Source: Candolleomyces eurysporus (taxonomy: Eukaryota > Basidiomycota > Agaricomycetes > Agaricales > Psathyrellaceae). From it: a stretch of 13,261 bases of DNA. Location of the stretch: assembly GCA_027579435.1 (NCBI GenBank), contig JANBPK010000673.1:1-13261 (forward strand), read 5' to 3'. The notes beneath the pieces are model-generated. The model saw nothing but the letters and a program-made list of their open reading frames with translations. It had not been told where the DNA came from and did not search any database. Below, piece by piece: positions 8,537-13,261 of this stretch. A program made the position numbers and the translations under genes. Each line of letters starts with the position of its first letter. The first letter of the stretch is position 1.

Positions 8537-8897
8537 GCATGAAGGATCAGAGTGACCAATTTAAAAAATTGTTCCCATGCAACAAAATCAGCATGCCATA
8601 TTGTATTATATTACTTGCTTTTACATTGCCCTGGTCACTGTTCTTTACTTCTTGCTGAAATCTTTTTGCTGCACATAGATATATGTGTCAAATCAGTTTC
8701 TATTCTTGTTCATTGCCTTTAAGATTCTTTTCTTTATTCAGACACATCCAAACATTCTCCTCTTTTGTCCAGACACATCCAACCTTTATCAAGTATGCTT
8801 TCTCCTAGGCATCTAGGACTTTATTCTGCTTTGGTACTAAAAATCTTGATGTCTAGGTCTTACAGTATTGCCCTGACACTCTCCACTTCCTCATACA
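8537..8897 (+). promoter_or_regulatory. Pyrimidine-rich upstream region of the eight-exon gene, with a direct repeat
   Basis: This stretch has no supported coding frame and is rich in CT tracts, as fungal promoters often are. CAGACACATCCAA occurs twice, at 8739-8751 and 8770-8782, 31 bases apart and about 120-160 bases before the ATG at 8898. A promoter role is inferred from position. Confidence 0.25.
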
Positions 8898-9413
8898 ATG
8901 TCTGAAGGTTCTGAAGTGTTTGGATTTTTCAAGAAATTTGATTGACTATGCAAGAAGGAGGAAAGGGTGACTAAACAAATCTCTCAAGGTGCATGTTTTC
9001 ATACATGGTTAATGAAAATTGTCTCAACCATCAATTGTATGGCTCAAATTCATCTGTTTCTTTGCTGCTTTGCCTTTGGGTTGGACACCAAGAAGTATTT
9101 CTCAATCAGCATCGACTGCCAGCACTTTGATAAAAAACTTAAAAAACCAAACCCTAATAAGCCTCTTTATACTTCTAATTTCAACAATTTAGCTAATGCA
9201 ATAACTATCTCAAAGCAAGCAGAGCGGAAAGAGAAATTAAAGCTTAAGGCAAAGGAAGCAGAGGCAAAGAAAGCAAAGCAGGCAGGACATATACCAGAGC
9301 CTGTACCAGAGCCTTGAAAGACCTCATGTGTATACCTGATGAATAGGCCATTTAAGCAGGGCCTTTTGGTGTATACAATGAAAGGTGAATGCCTGGTTTT
9401 TGCTGCTGGTTAT

Positions 9414-9478
9414 GTGAGTGCTTTTCATTCAATAATTTAATATTATTCATTCTCACATCTGNTTTTTTTTTGCTATAG
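9414..9478 (+). other. Intron 1 of the eight-exon gene
   Basis: GTGAGT donor, T-rich tract and TGCTATAG acceptor. Splicing joins KGECLVFAAGY to HAVTINFSFELS in phase 0. An N at 9462 sits in the T-run before the acceptor. Confidence 0.7.
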
Positions 9479-9593
9479 CATGCTGTTACAATCAACTTTA
9501 GTTTTGAGTTATCAGTCTACATTCTATCTCGACTAGACTTTGAAGCCTTCATAGCTATTGATGCTCCAAAACCCAAACAAGAATGCAAAAAAA

Positions 9594-9654
9594 GTACAGT
9601 GCTTGCAAGTCTTTGAAGTTCTTTCTCAATTCATTGACTTTGGCTCTCTAACAG
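9594..9654 (+). other. Intron 2 of the eight-exon gene
   Basis: GTACAG donor, CTAAC branch-like site immediately before the ACAG acceptor. It keeps the frame into QKCTIGIFCAFVISNH. A GTGCTT donor five bases downstream is an alternative but breaks the frame. Confidence 0.5.
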
Positions 9655-9800
9655 AGCAGAAGTGCACAATTGGCATATTCTGTGCATTTGTTATAAGCAA
9701 CCATGCCATCATTGTTGCAGACTTTGTATGGTTGGCTCAACTGCATATAAGAAGCTCCAGTACTTTCTGGTCAGCAAAAGACCTGCAAATAAGCTCCAAA

Positions 9801-9880
9801 GTGAGTAAATTGCAGCACATCAAACTACTGTCCATTAGTGATTCATTTTGGCAGTGGTGGAAAGAAATCTCTTTTCTCAG
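9801..9880 (+). other. Intron 3 of the eight-exon gene
   Basis: GTGAGT donor and a pyrimidine-rich TCTCTTTTCTCAG acceptor, 80 bases, phase 0. Splicing joins DLQISSK to FSDGPNWVLETND. A nearer CAG acceptor at 9854 would put the next exon in a frame that stops sooner. Confidence 0.6.
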
Positions 9881-10572
9881 TTTTCTGATGGCCCAAACTG
9901 GGTCCTGGAAACTAATGATGCCTTTGAGAAGCTTAACTCCTGGCACCAATCTTGCATAGAGGATAAGTCCACCCTTATTGTTATTGCACTGATCACCAAT
10001 ACTAGTAAAGCATTTAGAGGTTTTAGTCGACACCTTGCAAATGATTATCTGTATCATGTTGCTCATGTTGCTATTTCTCCAGGCTTTTCAGTGTCTGAGG
10101 TATGCAGCAATGAACAGATGCGGATTAGGCTTCGCAATGGCATCCACCCATATATGCAGATGTAGCAGGAAGAAAAGTTTGTTTCCTAATGCATCACCAC
10201 TGCCAATTCCTCTAACCTTTTTGCCTTTAATTGTATTTCAAACAACAACTACCTCAAGATGTACTCTAAAGTGTATTTCAAGAAATTTGTATGCATTTCT
10301 GCTGGTTTATATAATCTGTATTTTGAGCTTGGATATCTTGATCATAATCATACCATTGATATGTTCTATTACAAGTCTTTTTCTTGTTTTCTGTTCCATT
10401 TCACATGGTTCTTATTTTTTTAGGCCATCTTTATACTGTGGATATCAAACCTTTGCATAATTCAAATAGCTATAAAGATCTACCTGTACAACAGATTTGG
10501 TGTGGAAGCATCTGTGCCTTCACAGTCATAGTTGCAAAGCCTGCCATACCTGGATTGTGGCATATAATGCCT

Positions 10573-10623
10573 GTTTGTCATATCTCTTTTTTTACTTCTT
10601 TTTTGACTAATTCTTATTTCTAG
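10573..10623 (+). other. Intron 6 of the eight-exon gene
   Basis: Non-standard GTTTGT donor, GACTAAT branch-like site and TTTCTAG acceptor. It is 51 bases long and phase 0, joining LWHIMP to NETWKDVQAK. Confidence 0.6.
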
Positions 10624-10758
10624 AATGAGACTTGGAAAGATGTTCAAGCTAAGAGGCATAATACCACTGTTGGCTCTGCATCTTTCCATGAAGCTGTACA
10701 AAACAAGATCAACCCAAATTCTGAAGTGTTGCAGCCTAAAGTGGGAAGGCCACCTGAG

Positions 10759-10809
10759 GTATGATGCTAAATCTTATATATTTTTATATTTGTTGAAGAA
10801 TGATTTTAG
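10759..10809 (+). other. Intron 7 of the eight-exon gene
   Basis: GTATGA donor and GATTTTAG acceptor, 51 bases, phase 0. Splicing joins KVGRPPE to IYTGKHGCPPSGKPS, and the last exon then runs open for 53 codons to TAG at 10969-10971. Confidence 0.65.
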
Positions 10810-10971
10810 ATTTATACTGGCAAGCACGGCTGTCCTCCATCTGGGAAGCCAAGTGCTAGATGTAGCAAAATTCCAAAGTGTGTTACCTTTTTTCAAAACT
10901 TGAAAGAAAATATAATACAAAGTGAGGATAATTCTGGCAGTGAAGAGGGTTTACAGAAGCAGATGAATTAG

Positions 10972-11113
10972 CCAAATATAGTACATTCTTTACCAATGAA
11001 AACTAGAGCTAGTAGAAGAAATGCCTCACTATTATAGCTATATTACTCTTTTATCACTATTTTTTTGATTGTTTGGATTTGGTAAATTGCNAAAAAAATA
11101 TTATGTGCACTTG
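10972..11113. other. 3' flank of the eight-exon gene, no gene seen
   Basis: AT-rich sequence containing an N at 11091 before an A-run. No clear polyadenylation signal was singled out. Confidence 0.3.
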
Positions 11114-11380
11114 AAGGGTGTATATTTGGTGTAGAATCATAGCTTATCAATTAAGCTTACAGAATAAATGAATTTAACAATGATTTGACAACATTTTCAG
11201 TTGTAATAAGTCAGGTTTGATCAATTGCAACAATATACTCCCTGGCCTTAAAGGGCATAAATTTGGTGCAGAATTATAAATTACCATTCAAGCTTGTAGA
11301 ATAAATTAAAATTCATAGGACTTTTAATAATCTGACAACATTTTCAAGCAAAAGGATACCAGGTCAGGTCATCATAGTGT
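11114..11380. repeat. Two tandem copies of a ~137-bp non-coding unit
   Basis: Copy 1 (from 11114) and copy 2 (from 11251) share, in the same order, AAGGGYRTAWATTTGGTG, CAGAAT or AGAATCAT with TTATMA, AAGCTTRYAGAATAAAT, TCTGACAACATTTTCA or its TTTGACAACATTTTCA form, and a closing GTCAGGTYWKATC. Copy 2 carries small insertions. The unit does not resemble a gene and lies just beyond the 3' end of the eight-exon gene. Confidence 0.68.
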
Positions 11381-11399
11381 GGACCTCATATAGCAACTG

Positions 11400-12187
11400 C
11401 ATCCTCTATATTTTTGACAATGAGTTCATGTTGAGTTCCAGGAACAACTCTTTGCCCACCCTAGTGTTGATCACGATTCCTTGACTTCTTTGATCGCAGC
11501 CTTGGTCAGCTGCACTACCATCGGGTCAGAAAAGGTTCACGTATCTTGGTCGTCTTTCCACTCCCTTTCAACGTTGACAAGTGGCCAGACCCGTTCGGCT
11601 TGCTGGGTGCTTTACAATTCGCTTCACCTGATGCTTATTGCGAGTGGTAAGAACAAACAAAAGGATTGCATGTGAATGAAAGTCCTCACCTGCTTTTTAA
11701 CTTGGACCCTTGGATATCCTGCCGTGGCCTTTGGCAAACTGGTTTTCAGACTTGCGTGCAGGCAGCTTTGTCTTGGGTTTGGGTTTGGACTCTTCTGCCT
11801 CCAGTTCCAGTTCATCTTCTTCTCCATCCCCTGCCCTACCCTTTGCATATTGACACTTGAGCTTACTCTTTGAGCATTCAGTACACGCCTGATTCTCAAA
11901 CTATATGGAGCATTCCACCTTGCGCCGTGCACATGTTTGGCATGGTAGGTTGTACACCTTCATCATCTCCAATTTCTGCGGCTGTTGCTTCTTCGCCTGA
12001 GCTTATGCTTTTCCTTTTGCCAATTTGGGCTCCTCCAGTACATCCCCACCCCAACCTAGTTCATGCCCCACAACTCCTCCCACCCGCCAAAAAGTTTCAA
12101 GGTCTGTCTTTTGTTGTTTGGTTGGAACTTCTCATTCCAGCAGCTCCATCTCATCGTTAAAGAGAATTGGTGTTCTTTGTTTCTTCC
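11400..12187 (-). pseudogene. Zinc-cluster protein relic, copy 2, cut by an LTR element
   Basis: One minus frame is readable from 12187 to 11697 with stops at 12134 (TGA), 12005 (TAA), 11903 (TAG) and 11699 (TAA). It encodes an acidic start (FNDEMELLE), a Lys/Gln-rich segment, then two zinc half-sites: CQTCARRKVEC (Cys at 11942, 11933, 11912) and, after the TAG, CTECSKSKLKC (Cys at 11885, 11876, 11855), each CX2CX6C. An acidic/Lys-Pro linker follows. A 62-base intron (11689-11628; GTGAGG...CATCAG) keeps the frame into a Lys/Ser/Gly-rich exon ending about 11520; coding-like frames continue weakly to about 11400. The frame is still readable at the LTR boundary, so the 5' end of the gene is missing or displaced by the insertion. 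The six-Cys pattern resembles Zn2Cys6-like or zinc-knuckle clusters; a DNA/RNA-binding role is inferred. Confidence 0.68.
11628..11689 (-). other. Intron of zinc-cluster relic copy 2
   Basis: GTGAGG donor and CATCAG acceptor on the minus strand, 62 bases, with a T-rich middle. The Gly codon is split across the junction and the frame is maintained. Confidence 0.5.
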
Positions 12188-12323
12188 TGTTGAAATTTCA
12201 TTCGGAGTTCATATCACGATCACATGATCACATTCATAGTTTATATTCTTTCGCGACGCGTCCTCACAGCTCATACTTCATTCTTTCTCTGAGCTCATCC
12301 CTGGTGTATAGGTCGTCTTGACA
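12188..12323 (+). repeat. Probable 5' LTR of a Ty1/copia-type retrotransposon
   Basis: The right end is well placed: ...TTGACA at 12318-12323 lies one base before a primer-binding site. The left end is set at TGTTGA (12188) because it gives the standard TG...CA form (TGT...ACA) and because the minus-strand zinc-cluster frame stops being needed there. The resulting LTR of 136 bp is short but allowed. It contains a TATA-like GTTTATATTC at about 12240-12249. The preceding five bases TTCCT would be one half of the target duplication, but the 3' LTR is outside the window, so this cannot be confirmed. Confidence 0.55.
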
Positions 12324-12360
12324 AGTTATGAGCCCCGCGCTCGCTATCTGAGCGCTTGTC
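12320..12360 (+). promoter_or_regulatory. Hairpin enclosing the primer-binding site
   Basis: GCGCTC (12337-12342) pairs with GAGCGC (12350-12355) around a seven-base loop, and GACAA (12320-12324) pairs with TTGTC (12356-12360). Most of the primer site lies within the structure, which could regulate tRNA annealing. The pairing is seen in the sequence; the role is inferred. Confidence 0.45.
12325..12344 (+). other. Primer-binding site for half of initiator-Met tRNA
   Basis: GTTATGAGCCCCGCGC is the reverse complement of the conserved 5'-half and anticodon-loop sequence of eukaryotic initiator tRNA-Met (GCGCGGGGCUCAUAAC in many species). Priming from the internal half of this tRNA, not its 3' end, is the defining feature of copia-like hemiviruses. 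The site starts one base after the LTR end, as expected. The match is from memory of tRNA sequences and should be checked against a genome's own gene. Confidence 0.8.
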
Positions 12361-12468
12361 GAGGTCCTCGGTACCAATTTATAGCATATATCCCCTTCTG
12401 GCGTTGTTTCTTCACAACGCCTAAAGGCGATTCTCATTAGGACCCTATATCAACGTTTTATCCCACCG
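12345..12468 (+). promoter_or_regulatory. Retrotransposon leader between primer site and gag
   Basis: Untranslated leader between the primer-binding site and the first ATG of the long frame. It includes GAGGTCCTCGG at about 12361, which resembles the T-arm side of initiator tRNA in sense orientation and could extend tRNA contacts; this is speculative. Confidence 0.4.
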
Positions 12469-13261
12469 ATGTCAACAGGACAAGGGAATTCGGGTGCACA
12501 GGCTCCCACGAACCGTCAACACCGACGACGACCTTCCCAGGACGGATCCCATCATGGTTCTCTTCCTCCCTCTGTCTCGTCAGACAACAATACCGCCCGA
12601 AACTCCTTAGGCGGGACCCAAATTTTCGTAGACGATGGAGAAGGGACTGGTGGCGATGAAGATTTCTATGTTAGAAGTGGAGGACCGGATGAAGGGACCC
12701 CAGGAAGCACCCAGAGTCTGGATGACGACGTACGTGGACAGTCTACGCCTTTTGCAACTGTGAACCGCTCCTCGTCCCCGCCCACTTTTATGAATCGTCG
12801 TTTCAATTCCTCGAATTTTGTTTCCTCTTCGAATGCCTTTTCTTTTGGCGGGAGTTTCTTGCTCCCTTCTGTTTCCGAATCTACTCTTCGGGCACCGGCT
12901 GGCGGTACTGCTTTTGTGGAACCAATCACTGGCGCCCAGCAGGATACCCAGGTTGCTGTCTCGAATCCTTCTCTTTCCGCGAATGCCCATTCGGCAACTA
13001 TGGCTTTATGCGCACTTGCGTCCCTATATATTCAGAATGGGACCCCTGTCCCCTCTCAAATACTTGATACAATATCCTCTTATTCTCCTACGGTACAGCC
13101 GGCCTCTCTAGACACCTTACCTATAGTCCAGGAGCCTGTTACCGCCCCACCTGCGCCCACTGTTCCTGTTGGTCGTAGTGCGTTTACTAGAGACGCCCCT
13201 CCGCATTTGAACCGTGAACGCAATCATGCAGGCGTGGTTTCTGGGGGTGCGTCTAGTCGCC
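12469..13261 (+). CDS. gag: Gag-like N-terminus of a copia-type retrotransposon (partial)
   Basis: An uninterrupted frame starts at ATG 12469 and runs off the right edge after 264 codons, by far the longest intact frame here. It begins MSTGQGNSGAQAPTNRQH and is rich in Ser, Pro, Thr, Asn and acidic residues, then has a helical-looking stretch (ATMALCALASLYIQNG) around residues 178-193. The frame is open upstream to a TAG at 12382-12384 without another ATG, so this start is favoured. It lies 125 bases after the primer-binding site, the expected place for Gag or Gag-Pol. No zinc knuckle, protease or polymerase is reached before the window ends, so the Gag label rests on position. The CpG-rich, stop-free sequence implies a recent insertion. 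Confidence 0.65.
   Translation, partial: MSTGQGNSGAQAPTNRQHRRRPSQDGSHHGSLPPSVSSDNNTARNSLGGTQIFVDDGEGTGGDEDFYVRSGGPDEGTPGSTQSLDDDVRGQSTPFATVNRSSSPPTFMNRRFNSSNFVSSSNAFSFGGSFLLPSVSESTLRAPAGGTAFVEPITGAQQDTQVAVSNPSLSANAHSATMALCALASLYIQNGTPVPSQILDTISSYSPTVQPASLDTLPIVQEPVTAPPAPTVPVGRSAFTRDAPPHLNRERNHAGVVSGGASSR

Larger units (their letters stand above)
8898..10971 (+). pseudogene. Eight-exon unrecognised gene with a few lesions
   Basis: Proposed exons: 8898-9413, 9479-9593, 9655-9800, 9881-10099, 10166-10374, 10424-10572, 10624-10758 and 10810-10971 (stop TAG). All introns are 49-80 bases with GT...AG ends, and splices between exons 1-2, 2-3, 3-4, 4-5, 6-7 and 7-8 keep the frame. The product would be about 550 residues: a start MSEGSEVFGFFKKFD, a Lys/Glu/Ala-rich helix around residues 110-135, a compact middle (CLVFAAGY+HAVTINFSFELSV; then DKSTLIVIALITN and AFRGFSRHLAND), a segment LYTVDIKPLHNSNSYKDLPV, and a C-terminus with AT-hook-like KVGRPPE and GCPPSGKPS. 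Lesions: TGA at 8943-8945 and 9315-9317, TAA at 10187-10189, and a one-base phase mismatch between exons 5 and 6. No known family is recognised. It might be a live gene with unusual exons, but three stops suggest recent decay. Confidence 0.55.

Noticed and set aside
12320..12380. Reverse-strand tRNA gene around CTCATAAC
   Set aside because: Only the 5' half with the anticodon loop matches; the 3' half does not pair into a cloverleaf. The location after an LTR end fits a primer-binding site.
12607..12990. 127-codon minus-strand frame
   Set aside because: It is the antisense shadow of the gag-like plus-strand frame, which is longer, has a start after the primer site and fits the element.

Overview
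This window looks like a stretch of a filamentous fungal nuclear genome, most probably a mushroom-forming basidiomycete (Agaricomycete). The sequence evidence is: short spliceosomal introns of about 50-80 bases with GT...AG ends that restore reading frames; a Ty1/copia-type LTR retrotransposon start with a primer site matching half of the initiator-Met tRNA; a degenerate small protein kinase; and two relics of a double CX2CX6C zinc-cluster protein of the kind common as multi-copy hypothetical proteins in Agaricomycetes. The species cannot be told. No bacterial operon, rRNA, tRNA or CRISPR array is present.

Layout. Bases 1-240 are GC- and CpG-rich and hold the 5' end of a minus-strand gene leaving the window (bases 118-1). 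From about 241 to about 11,450 the DNA is AT-rich and strikingly poor in CpG, and carries almost only broken genes and repeats: a protein kinase relic (777-1211, +); a 24-bp minisatellite inside a duplicated unit of about 280 bp (1293-1850); a 276-bp foldback/MITE-like element (2028-2303) with a TGA target duplication; a remnant frame (2455-2796, +); a Ser/Pro/Gln-rich minus-strand relic (4232-3009); a zinc-cluster/coiled-coil relic (about 4647-6232, +); a 260-codon minus-strand relic (7275-6484); a short remnant (8264-8536, +); an eight-exon unrecognised gene with few lesions (8898-10971, +); and a 137-bp tandem repeat (11114-11380).

At the right end a second zinc-cluster relic (12187-about 11400, -) abuts an LTR at about 12188. 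The LTR is followed by the primer-binding site and an intact, CpG-rich gag-like frame (12469 to the end). The simplest reading is that a young copia element inserted into or beside the old zinc-cluster gene.

The genes do not form a pathway. The picture is a graveyard of multi-copy host-like families, decaying mostly by single in-frame stops (many TGA or TAA) and small frameshifts, bordered on the left by normal gene sequence and on the right by a recent retrotransposon. Several frameshifts lie near ambiguous N bases or homopolymers and may be sequencing errors, so 'pseudogene' calls resting on one lesion are less secure than those with several.
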